A stretch of DNA of 64,000 nt from Terriglobus albidus. GTDB lineage: Bacteria; Acidobacteriota; Terriglobia; Terriglobales; Acidobacteriaceae. The notes beneath the pieces were generated by a model that had not been told where the DNA came from, ran no database searches, and saw only the letters and a list, made by a program, of their open reading frames with translations. Both the position numbers and the translations under genes were made by a program. This document shows positions 8,616 to 16,543 of the stretch, piece after piece. Position 1 is the stretch's first letter; every line of letters starts with the position of its first letter. The stretch lies in assembly GCF_025685425.1 (NCBI RefSeq), contig NZ_JAGTAS010000048.1, forward strand, positions 1 to 64,000, in the 5' to 3' direction.

Positions 8616-10583
8616 CTACTCCAAGGCCAAAGCCAGCACAGTAATGTCGTCTGTCTGCCCAAAGGCATGCGCAACTTCGGCGATGTCATTGGCAGGCAGG
8701 CGTGTCAGCGTTACCAGCTTGTCGAAGCCGTAGAGATCGCCTGTGGCGGAGCGCGCCTCCGGCACGCCGTCGCTCAGCAGCACCAGCCGTTGGCGAGTGG
8801 CCAGGTTGCCATGTTCCGTGTCGTATTCCGCCTCGGGGCTGATGCCGAGTGGAAGAGCTCCGGCACTCGGCAGCTCCTCTCCGTCGAGATAGGGATTCAG
8901 ATGGCCCGCATTCGCGTAACGGAAGCGTCCGTCCTTTTCCACCAGCAGTGCACAGGCGGTGGTGAAGCCGATGTCACCTTGCGAGAGCAGAGCGCCGTTC
9001 AGGTTCTGCAGCACGAGTGAGGGTTCACGCGAGCTCTCGCGGTGCAGCGCGCCCAGAATCAGCGAAACGCGTAATGCCGCCTGCATGCCTTTGCCGGAGA
9101 CATCGCCGACGATCGCGAAGAGTGAACCGTCCTCTCCAGGGGAGATCAGGAAGAAGTCGCCACCGACCTCTGAGGCGGGACGATACGCCGTCTCAACAGC
9201 GAATCCGGGCGTCGGTTTGTTGGCGCGCGCCAGCAGCAGCGTTTGTACGTTGTGTGCGGCTGCAATCTCGGCGGAGAGTTCGGCCTTCTCGCGTGCCAGA
9301 CGGATGGTGCGCAGCACCATGAAGACCAGCAGCACGATGCTGGCAAAGAAGGACGTCACCTCGGACCAGCCAATATTGAAGGTGATGCCGGGAACCCGTT
9401 CGAGAGGATTGCTGCCGCCCGCGATCACCTTCGTAAGGATGAGGATGCTTCGCGTAATCTGTGCCAGAACCAGCACAGACGATGGTAGTACGGCGACCAG
9501 AAGCAGACCGGCGTCGCGATTCCCACGGCGCCATGCACGGTAGATGATCACCGGAACGACGAAGTCGAGAAGTGCATAGGTGCCGATGGCAAACGCTGTC
9601 GGCAAGAGACCCTGAACCAGGAAAGAAAATATCTGTGGTGCGAGCAGGAAAAGATTCTGCAGGACAACGCCATTGACCAGCAGCAGAAGCTGGATGATGC
9701 CGAAGAGCTTCCATCGTGGCCGGTCCAGAATGCGGCGGATGAACTCAAGATTGAAGATGACCGGAGCGGTGGCCAGCAGCGTCGTCAGTAACAGGGCAAA
9801 GCCGCTGCGCTGAATCGGCCTGGTGAACTCCCACATCTCGAGCATGTTGTAGACAGCGATCGTGATGTAGCTCAGTGCGAGGTCAAGGTACTCTCGTCCA
9901 CGCGCTGAGAGATAGAGTCCCAGGGCAACGATGCCGGCGATACATGCGATCACCAGGTTGGTGTAGTTGCTGGCCAGGCTCTCGAAGATGGAGAGGGAAC
10001 GCGTGTCGTTGATATGTGCGGCTGCACCCAGAAGCAGAGATGAGTCTGTGCTGATGCCGCCCTGTTGCGAATCTTTGGTGAACAGAATGCCCGTGCGCAG
10101 GGCAAGCACCAGATGGCCATCCGGAGCGATATCCGCGGGTAAAAGGTAGACCATGGGAACCATATCGCCAAAGACTCCCGGGTCGCCGATTCTTCCTGCG
10201 CCGCCGACGCGCTGTCCGTTGGCATACAACTCAAACGGACCATGGATGCCATTGACGCTGACGGCAAGATCTTTGATCCCCGCAGGCGCTTCGATATGGG
10301 CACGGTACCACACTACATGGGATGGCCGTTGCCAATAGGCGCGCAACGCGTCACTACGTTTGCGCGGTCTCCAGTGTGAGTCGTCATAACCGGGCTGAGC
10401 GAAGGCAGGTTCATCCTGTGTGGAGTTGGTAAACCAGAACGAAGAGATGTTGAGCGGCCGGTCCATGCCGGTCCACGTCAGATGCGCCGGGTCGGCGGTA
10501 TCGGGCGCTGGAACAGGTATCTGCGCACGCAGCGCCGTCATGCTCAGCAACAGCAGAATCGCGAGAAGAGATCGGCGCGGCAT
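8616..10583 (-). CDS. 7TM membrane PP2C (SpoIIE-type) phosphatase
   Basis: Predicted inner-membrane Ser/Thr phosphatase of 655 residues. A signal peptide (MPRRSLLAILLLLSMTALRA) is followed by an extracytoplasmic beta-rich, sugar-binding-like sensor domain (about 30-190). Roughly seven hydrophobic helices (about 205-420) come next. The last third is a PP2C/SpoIIE domain with PASEVGGDFFLI and AIVGDVSGKGMQAAL, which hold the metal-binding Asp residues. This layout matches 7TMR-DISM-linked phosphatases. It is the last gene of a four-gene partner-switching cluster, 14 bases after the STAS gene, with AAGGAC about 10 bases before its ATG. Inferred job: dephosphorylate the STAS antagonist on an outside signal. 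Confidence 0.9.
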   Translation of the reverse strand: MPRRSLLAILLLLSMTALRAQIPVPAPDTADPAHLTWTGMDRPLNISSFWFTNSTQDEPAFAQPGYDDSHWRPRKRSDALRAYWQRPSHVVWYRAHIEAPAGIKDLAVSVNGIHGPFELYANGQRVGGAGRIGDPGVFGDMVPMVYLLPADIAPDGHLVLALRTGILFTKDSQQGGISTDSSLLLGAAAHINDTRSLSIFESLASNYTNLVIACIAGIVALGLYLSARGREYLDLALSYITIAVYNMLEMWEFTRPIQRSGFALLLTTLLATAPVIFNLEFIRRILDRPRWKLFGIIQLLLLVNGVVLQNLFLLAPQIFSFLVQGLLPTAFAIGTYALLDFVVPVIIYRAWRRGNRDAGLLLVAVLPSSVLVLAQITRSILILTKVIAGGSNPLERVPGITFNIGWSEVTSFFASIVLLVFMVLRTIRLAREKAELSAEIAAAHNVQTLLLARANKPTPGFAVETAYRPASEVGGDFFLISPGEDGSLFAIVGDVSGKGMQAALRVSLILGALHRESSREPSLVLQNLNGALLSQGDIGFTTACALLVEKDGRFRYANAGHLNPYLDGEELPSAGALPLGISPEAEYDTEHGNLATRQRLVLLSDGVPEARSATGDLYGFDKLVTLTRLPANDIAEVAHAFGQTDDITVLALALE

Positions 10584-10597
10584 AGAAGTTCAAGTCC

Positions 10598-10951
10598 TTA
10601 GAGCAGGCGCAGAGCTGTTGCTTCATCCGGTGAGAGCGTGGCGTACTTGCCGATGCCCACCATCGTAAAGACCTTTTGAAAGTGCGGTGTCAGGCCGAAG
10701 ATGCCGACGGTCCGGCCACCATTCCTGGTGGCGTCCAGCAGCAACTGGATGATGATGGCGATGCCGGAAGAGTTCACATACTCGGTCCCGGAGAAGTCCA
10801 GCAGAAGCTTCTGCGCGTCGGTAGCTCCGTATGCCTCCAGAATGGGCTCCTTGGAAGTGGAGGCGATGTCGCCCGCAAAGGCGAGGATGGTCACCGGAGC
10901 TCCGGAGGCAGCGATCGCTGTCCGCGTAGCAACTTTCGTCGGGGCCTGCAT
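10598..10951 (-). CDS. STAS-domain anti-sigma factor antagonist (SpoIIAA/RsbV-like)
   Basis: Small cytosolic protein of 117 residues with one STAS domain. The phosphorylation region reads YVNSSGIAIIIQL, matching the conserved Ser of RsbV/SpoIIAA proteins. In this family the unphosphorylated form binds the kinase and releases that kinase's partner. Its ATG directly follows the stop of the kinase gene (TAAATG), so the two are coupled. Which regulator or sigma factor is finally freed is not visible, because no sigma factor gene lies in the window. Confidence 0.92.
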   Translation of the reverse strand: MQAPTKVATRTAIAASGAPVTILAFAGDIASTSKEPILEAYGATDAQKLLLDFSGTEYVNSSGIAIIIQLLLDATRNGGRTVGIFGLTPHFQKVFTMVGIGKYATLSPDEATALRLL

Positions 10952-11389
10952 TTAGTTCTTCTCCTTGTCGAGGCGGATCACCAGCCGTACGAAGCTCTTT
11001 CCCGGCGGTCCCTGGTGCCATTCGGCCTCATCGACCAGTGACTGAATCAGAAAGATGCCCATGCCGCGTGGGTCCTCTTCGCCGGCCATCTTGCGGTCGA
11101 TATCGGGTGTGGCCGGTTGTCCTATGATGCCTGCTCCATCGTCAATGACCTTGATCTCAAGATGATCTTCGCCGGGTGACAGAATCACGCCCACGGAGAG
11201 CGTGTCGTCCATCTGATTGCCGTGCTCGATCGCATTGATACAAGCCTCGGCCACGGCCGTCTTCAGATCTTCAATGCGGTCGGGGCTGAAGCCCATCAAC
11301 TGGGCCATGCTGGCGGCCGTGCTCATGGCTACTTTTTCAAAGCCGAGCTCGGAGGGCAGGGTTACTTCGACGGCGCTTCCGTTCTTCAT
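10952..11389 (-). CDS. Anti-sigma-factor-type serine kinase (RsbW/SpoIIAB-like HATPase)
   Basis: 145-residue protein with a GHKL ATP-binding fold. The N box is in DLKTAVAEACINAIEHGN, the G1 box is IDDGAGI, and the G2-like loop is DPRGMGIFLIQSLVDE. Such stand-alone kinases phosphorylate the STAS antagonist and hold a sigma factor or another output protein. Its start overlaps the stop of the GAF-PP2C gene as ATGA, and its stop abuts the STAS gene, so the proteins are probably made in fixed ratio. Its true target in this organism is unknown. Confidence 0.92.
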   Translation of the reverse strand: MKNGSAVEVTLPSELGFEKVAMSTAASMAQLMGFSPDRIEDLKTAVAEACINAIEHGNQMDDTLSVGVILSPGEDHLEIKVIDDGAGIIGQPATPDIDRKMAGEEDPRGMGIFLIQSLVDEAEWHQGPPGKSFVRLVIRLDKEKN

Positions 11390-12558
11390 GCGGTTGCTGC
11401 CTCAAGATGGCAGAGGGCCAGGCCGGTCATGTCATCGGTTGGTGGTGCGTTGTTGGAGAAGGCGGCGAGCGTCGCCCAGATTGCGTCGAGCATCGCCTCC
11501 GGATCGCGGGTCTCAAGCTGCTGAAAGGCTGCTGCCAGCCGCTCGCAGCCGAACTCATCCTCGCCACAGAAGACCTCGCTGAGGCCATCGGTGTAAAGCA
11601 GCACACGGGCGCCGGCAGGCACGTGGATCGGTTCGGCGGTATAAGTCATGCCAGGGAACATACCCAGGGGAGGCCCGGAGGCCTCGATCATGCGCAGGCT
11701 GCGGTCCGGCTCCAACAGAATGCCGGGATTATGGCCACAGTTCACAATCTCTCCCTCGCCTGTCCTGGGATCGAGCCGCAGCAGGATCGCCGTCACATAG
11801 CGGCGTCGCGCTTCACTGCCTTCATCGTAATGCTGCTGGCCTACCTGTGATGCCATCTCGGCCAGCGACACTGCGCGGCTGGCCAGCGAGCGGAGTGCGG
11901 AGCGAAAGCTGGTGGCGACGATGGCCGAGGCCAAGCCCTTACCGGCAACGTCGGCAACCACCATCAGGTGCGATCCGTCGGGCAGCTCAATGGTGTCCAG
12001 GTAATCACCGCCCACCTCATAACAGGTGGTGGAACGCGCCGCGATGGCGAAGCCGGGAATCTGCGGCATGGCTTTGGGAAGCAGTGACCGCTGGATCTGC
12101 CGGGCGGCGTCCAGATCCTGCTGTACCCGAGCCCATTGGAGATTGCGTTCGTGGAACGTTGCGTTCTCCAGGGCAACGGCGGTCTGCAGGACAAGACCTT
12201 CGAGGAAGTCCTGTTCGTAGAGTGAGAGCGCTGCATTCTGTGGTGTGGCGACGATAAGGGTCGCGAGGCTGGAGCCTTCTTTTGAGAGCAGGGCAAACCG
12301 GGGACAGCCATCGAAGGGCGGCTGAGGAGCCTCACCATAACTTGCCATCACGTCCCCGTCTGAAGCGAGAAAGACTGCTCCTTCCATCTCCAGCTCACGC
12401 ACCACGATACGCGCAGTCTGCTGCAGTACCTCGCTCGCCTGAATGGTGGAATGCACCTGACGCGAGGCCTCGAGCAACGCCTGGAGGCGCGCGATCTGTT
12501 GTTCGAGAATAAGGGTGTCCTGGAGGCTCGACATAGCGGTGATGCCGGAAGTGTACAT
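11386..12558 (-). CDS. GAF-domain PP2C (SpoIIE/RsbU-type) phosphatase
   Basis: First gene of the partner-switching cluster, about 390 residues, cytosolic. A short coiled stretch (LEQQIARLQALLEASRQVH) leads into a GAF domain (about 45-160). The phosphatase domain follows, with YEVGGDYLDTIELP and MVVADVAGKGLASAI carrying the metal-binding Asp residues, and VLLYTDGLSEV near the end. The frame extends to a GTG at 12603, but the ATG at 12558 has AAGGG six bases upstream, so it is preferred. Inferred role: a second input, probably to an internal signal, on the same STAS antagonist. A perfect 15-base palindrome lies just upstream of the start. Confidence 0.9.
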   Translation of the reverse strand: MYTSGITAMSSLQDTLILEQQIARLQALLEASRQVHSTIQASEVLQQTARIVVRELEMEGAVFLASDGDVMASYGEAPQPPFDGCPRFALLSKEGSSLATLIVATPQNAALSLYEQDFLEGLVLQTAVALENATFHERNLQWARVQQDLDAARQIQRSLLPKAMPQIPGFAIAARSTTCYEVGGDYLDTIELPDGSHLMVVADVAGKGLASAIVATSFRSALRSLASRAVSLAEMASQVGQQHYDEGSEARRRYVTAILLRLDPRTGEGEIVNCGHNPGILLEPDRSLRMIEASGPPLGMFPGMTYTAEPIHVPAGARVLLYTDGLSEVFCGEDEFGCERLAAAFQQLETRDPEAMLDAIWATLAAFSNNAPPTDDMTGLALCHLEAATA

Positions 12559-12567
12559 GGAAAACCC

Positions 12568-12582
12568 TTGCGAAGTTCGCAA
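12568..12582. promoter_or_regulatory. Palindrome TTGCGAAGTTCGCAA upstream of the PP2C operon
   Basis: Perfect 7-1-7 inverted repeat, 9 bases before the ATG at 12558. On the coding (minus) strand its last bases run into the AAGGG ribosome-binding site. It could be a repressor site or a small RNA hairpin at the start site. No matching copy was seen elsewhere in the window. Confidence 0.5.
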
Positions 12583-12654
12583 ATTGGTACTTCTAATAGG
12601 CACTCATGGTAAGCGGTCGATCACCTTGAGCGGGAGATAGCCCATACTCTGGGT

Positions 12655-12899
12655 GCCCCATCCATTGCGTAGCAATGGGTGGGATATTCGGGTGCTCGGC
12701 GAGCTTGGTTCGCTGGCTTGAACGATGCGAGCGAAGCTCGAAACGGGTGGGAGCTGTGGGCTTCCAGCCCACAGTCTATTGGCTCAATATAGAAATGGGC
12801 TTCAGCCCTGGGCTTCTTTGTCTGTCAGGAAAAGGCCCAGGGCTGAAGCCATCTACTTTTTCGTCTTTATCAGCGGGCTGAAGCCCGCTGCTCCCACCC
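12655..12899. repeat. Composite extragenic repeat, copy at 12.8 kb
   Basis: Same module order as the repeat at 2721-2947: GGGTGCCCCATCCATTGC with its inverted arm, GGGTGGGAGC, GTGGGCTTCCAGCCCAC, a GGGCTTCAGCC/GGGCTGAAGCC pair, and GCGGGCTGAAGCCCGC ending in CTCCCACC. Differences between the copies often fall at paired positions. The short stretch after it (12905-12945) is rich in TCAATCATTC units. No gene was found in the gap. Confidence 0.8.
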
Positions 12900-12942
12900 A
12901 CTCAGCTGATCATTCAATCATTCCATTCTTCAATCATTCAAT

Positions 12943-13611
12943 TTACCCCGGCAGCCGTTGTTGTTCCTTGAGCTCCAGCAACAATGCATCGATCTGGCTT
13001 TCACGCTCCAGCTTGTGAAAACGGTCTTCTACCGTATTCATGCCGAGGACGGTCTGTGCACCGGTGTTCTCGGCTTCCTGTCCCAGGATCTTTGCTTTCA
13101 TCCGGTCGAGAGAACGTAACGCGGCTCCATCGGCGATCTTCGTCTGCGCCGCCGTGGCTTTGCTTGCAGCGCGGGCGCGACGATTGCGCGCCATCAGCAG
13201 CTCGCACTGTGCTTCGGTCTCTTTCAAGCGCGCCTGCAGTTGCAGATAGGCATTGCGCATGGTGTCCAGCTCTACCTGTTGATCTTCAATCTGTTGATTG
13301 AAGCTGACAGCGAGTTGCTGCGCGCTCAGGCTGCGGTCCAGTGCGGCGCGGGCAAGGTCTTCATCGTGGCGGCCGATGGCCAGCTCGGCTTTGCGTCGCC
13401 AGCCGGCGGCAGACTCTTCATACTCTCGCTTACGATTTTCCAGCAGATGCAGGTCGGCCACGGCAATCGCGACTTGAGTCTTAACCTGGAGCAACTGGTT
13501 TTCCATATCGAGCAGGAGCTGCTTGATCATCTTTTCGGGATCTTCAGCCTTATCGATCAGGTCGTTGAGATTGGCTCGCAGCAGTGTAGTGACTCTTTCT
13601 AAAAGCGGCAT
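12943..13611 (-). CDS. pspA: PspA/IM30 family membrane-stress protein
   Basis: 222-residue, almost wholly alpha-helical protein of the PspA/IM30 (ESCRT-III-like) family, which coats and repairs the inner face of the cytoplasmic membrane. The N-terminal amphipathic helix reads MPLLERVTTLLRANLNDLI, followed by the family signature DPEKMIKQLLLDME and long coiled coils. The C-terminus is ERESQIDALLLELKEQ. A longer frame starts at 13650, but the ATG at 13611 follows AGGAGG by eight bases. It is the last gene of the XRE - NfeD-like - flotillin - PspA series, 63 bases after the flotillin gene. Confidence 0.93.
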   Translation of the reverse strand: MPLLERVTTLLRANLNDLIDKAEDPEKMIKQLLLDMENQLLQVKTQVAIAVADLHLLENRKREYEESAAGWRRKAELAIGRHDEDLARAALDRSLSAQQLAVSFNQQIEDQQVELDTMRNAYLQLQARLKETEAQCELLMARNRRARAASKATAAQTKIADGAALRSLDRMKAKILGQEAENTGAQTVLGMNTVEDRFHKLERESQIDALLLELKEQQRLPG

Positions 13612-13674
13612 GATGGGTTCCTCCTTCCATCGAAGCCGGCGGAGCCGCATGATCCGGCTCCGCCGACTTACAAC

Positions 13675-15096
13675 TTACGCATGGCTGTTGCCCTGAGAGT
13701 TGTCGCGAGGCTTCATCTGCTTCACGTTGCTCATCAGGTCGTTCAGGTTCATACCGCTCAGAGCTTCGAACAATGCCGGAACTTGCGAGGCAATCTTGGT
13801 CATCTCGCCGGTGAGCTTGTTCGCGCCCAGGTTGTTGCCGTCGCCGGTGGAGACGATGGTGATCTTGTCCACCTTCGAGAGCGGCTCGCTCATGGCGCGT
13901 ACCACCTCAGCCATATTCGAGATCAGGCGGTCGACAACGGCAGCCTGCGTCCACTCCTGATAGGCCTCGGCCTTCACGTTCATGGCCTTCGCTTCGGCCT
14001 CACCCTTCTGGAAGATGATGGCGGCTTCCGCTTCACCCTGCGCACGGATGGCAGAGGCGCGGCCTTCGGCTTCGGCAACCAGGCGGGCACGTTCAGCGGC
14101 GGCAAGGTTTTCGATGCGCTTACGCTCGATCTCAGACTGCTTGAGCACCGTAGCGATCAGCTCTTTCTCGTGACGCAGGATCTCAGCCTCCTGCACCTTG
14201 ACCTGCTGCTCCTTCTCCACCTGCTGCACCTTCACTTGCTCAGCCACAACCTGCTGCTGCATGACGTTGGTCTGCAGTTCGTAGGCTTTGTCGGCCTGGG
14301 CTTCCTGGCGGCGGCTCTGCTCGGTGAACTGTGCCTTCTGGATGTCGAGGTCGCGTTGTGCCTCAGCCTGTTTAGCCAACGAGGCGGTCTCGGCGATGAC
14401 TCGCTCCTGGTCGGCAGCGGCCTTGGCAATGGCGGCTTCACGCAGAGCATTAGCACGCTTGATGGCGGTATCGCGCTCTGCTTCGGCTGCGGCGATTTCA
14501 GCATCGCGGCGAATGCGGGCAACGTCCGGGCGGCCCATGTTCGTGATGTATTCGTTCTTGTCACGCACCTCCTTGATGGTGAACGAGACGACTTCCAGAC
14601 CCATCTTGCTCATGTCTTCAGCACAGGTGGAGCGCATACGGTCGGCAACCATCTCCGGCTCTTTGACGATCTGTTCGACCGTGAGCTGACCGATGATGCC
14701 GCGCAGATGGCCTTCCATAACCAGGCGGATCAAGCCCTCGCGCTGTGGGGGCGTCTTGGTCAGGAACTGCTCCGCGGCTGTAAGGATCGACTGCTGATCG
14801 CTGCGTACTTTGATCTGTGCCACGGCCTCCACCGTTACGGCGACACCCTGTTTGGTGTACATGTCCTGCTGCGGGGCTACGTCGAACGACATCAGTTCAA
14901 GCGAGAGCTCGCGGCAGCTTTCCACGAGCGGGAAGATCACCGAGCCGTGTCCCTTGATGACACGCGGCCCACGAAAACCGTAGACGATTAAGGCTTCGTT
15001 CGGTCCGGCTTTACGAAACATCTTGGCCAGAAGGACCAGAAGAACCAGCGTCGATACGGCAATGAGTCCAACAATAATGAATACCGAATCCGGCAT
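13675..15096 (-). CDS. Flotillin / SPFH-domain membrane scaffold protein (YqiK/FloT-like)
   Basis: 473-residue protein anchored by one N-terminal transmembrane helix (MPDSVFIIVGLIAVSTLVLL). An SPFH/band-7 domain covers about residues 25-200. A long Glu/Ala/Lys/Gln-rich coiled coil follows (about 200-400), and a tail contains VVRAMSEPLSKVDKITIVST, typical of flotillins. Flotillins organise membrane microdomains and usually sit with an NfeD-type partner, as here. The ATG at 15096 has AAGGA upstream; the longer frame to 15144 lacks support. It is in the same direction as the NfeD-like gene (126 bases before) and pspA (63 bases after). Confidence 0.93.
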   Translation of the reverse strand: MPDSVFIIVGLIAVSTLVLLVLLAKMFRKAGPNEALIVYGFRGPRVIKGHGSVIFPLVESCRELSLELMSFDVAPQQDMYTKQGVAVTVEAVAQIKVRSDQQSILTAAEQFLTKTPPQREGLIRLVMEGHLRGIIGQLTVEQIVKEPEMVADRMRSTCAEDMSKMGLEVVSFTIKEVRDKNEYITNMGRPDVARIRRDAEIAAAEAERDTAIKRANALREAAIAKAAADQERVIAETASLAKQAEAQRDLDIQKAQFTEQSRRQEAQADKAYELQTNVMQQQVVAEQVKVQQVEKEQQVKVQEAEILRHEKELIATVLKQSEIERKRIENLAAAERARLVAEAEGRASAIRAQGEAEAAIIFQKGEAEAKAMNVKAEAYQEWTQAAVVDRLISNMAEVVRAMSEPLSKVDKITIVSTGDGNNLGANKLTGEMTKIASQVPALFEALSGMNLNDLMSNVKQMKPRDNSQGNSHA

Positions 15097-15222
15097 AACA
15101 TTCCTTTGAGTTAAGCCAGTCGTAAGGCATGGGCTGCCGTTCACCCGGTCGCTGGCTGCGGCCGGGCAGGCATTGAGCTTTTCTTCTGCAGCTCAGGTAG
15201 AAGAACTTAGTGAAATCTGGCC

Positions 15223-15789
15223 CTAAGGCGTGTCATCGAGCCGGAGATCGTTCCATGGCTTCACGTACGCCACGCCCCTCTCATACCGCAGCACGATCAC
15301 CTCGGCGCCACGCGGTAGCGGTTGTCCATCCGCACTGCGGGCGATCGCCGAGCAGCGCACACCGTTCTGCGTGTACAGCAGTTCGCCGGTGCCTCCATCG
15401 CGGATGCCCGCACTCAACCGTCCGGTAACACCCCGAACATCTGTGTCCTCGGCGGTCAGCTCCCGCTCGCGGGGCAGCAGCACCTTCGCGAAGAAGGTGA
15501 ACAGAATCGCCGCTCCCACCAGGCCGCTTGCCGCCGCCAGCAGCAGGACTACAGGAGCGATGAATACGCTGTAGTGATGCAGCAGGTAGCCTGCGCCGCC
15601 GAACCAGCAAAGAAACGCCAGAACGGTGAAGGCGTTGAAGCGGGAGACTCCATGTCCGTGGTGCAGGCCGGCCGAATGGCCGAGGTGGAAGTGTCCCAGA
15701 TGAAGATGCCCAAAACCACCGACTGCGGACAGCACACTCAAAACCAATCCAGTACCAAAGCAGACGAGATAGATGACATCCCAGTTCAT
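15223..15789 (-). CDS. NfeD/YqiJ-like membrane protein with OB-fold tail and His-rich loop
   Basis: 188-residue protein with two or three transmembrane segments and a C-terminal soluble beta-rich domain (about 115-185, GVTGRLSAGIRDGGTGELLY to GVAYVKPW). This matches the OB-fold of NfeD/YuaF/YqiJ proteins. Between the first two helices is a His/Gly-rich loop, GHLHLGHFHLGHSAGLHHGH, not usual for the family and possibly metal-binding. NfeD-type proteins are partners of flotillins, and the flotillin gene follows directly. Its start lies two bases after the stop of the XRE gene, so the two are probably coupled. Confidence 0.85.
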   Translation of the reverse strand: MNWDVIYLVCFGTGLVLSVLSAVGGFGHLHLGHFHLGHSAGLHHGHGVSRFNAFTVLAFLCWFGGAGYLLHHYSVFIAPVVLLLAAASGLVGAAILFTFFAKVLLPRERELTAEDTDVRGVTGRLSAGIRDGGTGELLYTQNGVRCSAIARSADGQPLPRGAEVIVLRYERGVAYVKPWNDLRLDDTP

Positions 15790-15791
15790 CG

Positions 15792-16319
15792 TTATTCCTT
15801 CCTTCCGCGGGCTGCCTTCTTTGGGACAGCCTTTGCGGGTTTCCTCTCCACCTCTGCCGGCCGCAGAATCTCCGTCAGCCGCTCGACCAGGTGGGGCGTG
15901 TCGAGAATCGATGCCAGTAACAGCAGGCAGTGCCGGGAGCGTTCGTTCCGCGCTAGCTTCAGCAGCGCCGCGCGCAGCTCCGGATCGCGCCGGAAGCGCT
16001 CAGCTCCGCTGACCAGCCAGAGATCGACCTTGTCCTCCAGCACTCGCGCATCCGACAGCAGGTCGGCGTGATATCCCTCAGGGTCATCCACCAGGTAGCC
16101 GGGATGGACCTTGAAGAACTTCGCCAGCACCTGCCTGGTTGTGTTGGTGAGGTGAGGACGGGCTCCGCTCTCGATCTGTGAGAGGTAGCTTTGGCTCAGG
16201 GAGCCTCCGGTCTCTGTCTCAATGGCCCGCAACAGTTCCTGCTGCGTCATCGACCGGTTCATCCCGCGAAGCGAACCTTCCACTTCGCGGAGGTAGCGGA
16301 TTTTCTCTGCCAGTTTCAT
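15792..16319 (-). CDS. XRE-type helix-turn-helix regulator of the NfeD-flotillin-PspA operon
   Basis: About 175 residues. The N-terminal helix-turn-helix (about 1-80) includes MTQQELLRAIE and SQSYLSQIESGARPHLTN. An alpha-helical middle contains LKLARNERSRHCLLLLASIL. The Lys/Arg/Ala tail (KPAKAVPKKAARGRKE) could contact nucleic acid. The ATG at 16319 is chosen over in-frame ATGs at 16325 and 16337, since MKLAEKIRYLREVEGS begins the domain. It is the first gene of a four-gene operon. The 19-base palindrome between the -35 and -10 of its own promoter makes autoregulation likely, a known habit of XRE proteins. Confidence 0.88.
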   Translation of the reverse strand: MKLAEKIRYLREVEGSLRGMNRSMTQQELLRAIETETGGSLSQSYLSQIESGARPHLTNTTRQVLAKFFKVHPGYLVDDPEGYHADLLSDARVLEDKVDLWLVSGAERFRRDPELRAALLKLARNERSRHCLLLLASILDTPHLVERLTEILRPAEVERKPAKAVPKKAARGRKE

Positions 16320-16339
16320 GGCCATCGCAATCCGCAATA

Positions 16340-16368
16340 TTTATATCGCAATTTGCGATATAGGTCAA
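16340..16368 (-). promoter_or_regulatory. Promoter with internal operator for the XRE-flotillin-PspA operon
   Basis: On the minus strand TTGACC (16368-16363) and TATAAA (16345-16340) are separated by exactly 17 bases, a good sigma-70 arrangement. The spacer and -10 overlap the palindrome ATATCGCAATTTGCGATAT (16343-16361; two perfect 9-base arms, one central base). Further TTGCGG/TTGCGA half-sites lie between the -10 and the ATG. A protein bound here would block the polymerase. Confidence 0.8.
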
Positions 16369-16410
16369 GGGATGTTGTGGCTGTCGTTTACCGCGTGGGT
16401 GGGTTTTGTT

Positions 16411-16540
16411 GAATAGTTGAATGGTTGAATTGTGTGATTGTGGCGGGCTTTCAAACACAAGCCACACGGAACTAAGTGGAGAGGCCCTCTCGGTGAGAGG
16501 GCCTACGATTCAACCATTCAACTATTCCACCATTCAACCG
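16411..16540. repeat. TTGAATGG-type arms around a strong hairpin
   Basis: Left arm has repeated GAATAGTTGAATGGTTGAA (from 16411) and right arm has ATTCAACCATTCAACTATTC (from 16508), its reverse complement. Similar arm pairs occur at 38329-38416 and 41268-41358. The hairpin at 16482-16504 lies in the middle. Confidence 0.65.
16482..16504 (-). terminator. Hairpin downstream of nrdB
   Basis: AGGCCCTCTC pairs with GAGAGGGCCT around a three-base loop, 40 bases after the nrdB stop. There is no long T-run on the nrdB side, so this is a likely transcript end or RNA-stabilising hairpin rather than a textbook terminator. Confidence 0.5.
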
Positions 16541-16543
16541 TTT

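Noticed and set aside
13681-14991. 436-residue plus-strand frame rich in Leu/His/Gly
   Set aside because: Antisense to the flotillin gene; it is the mirror of Glu/Ala/Gln-rich coiled coil codons.
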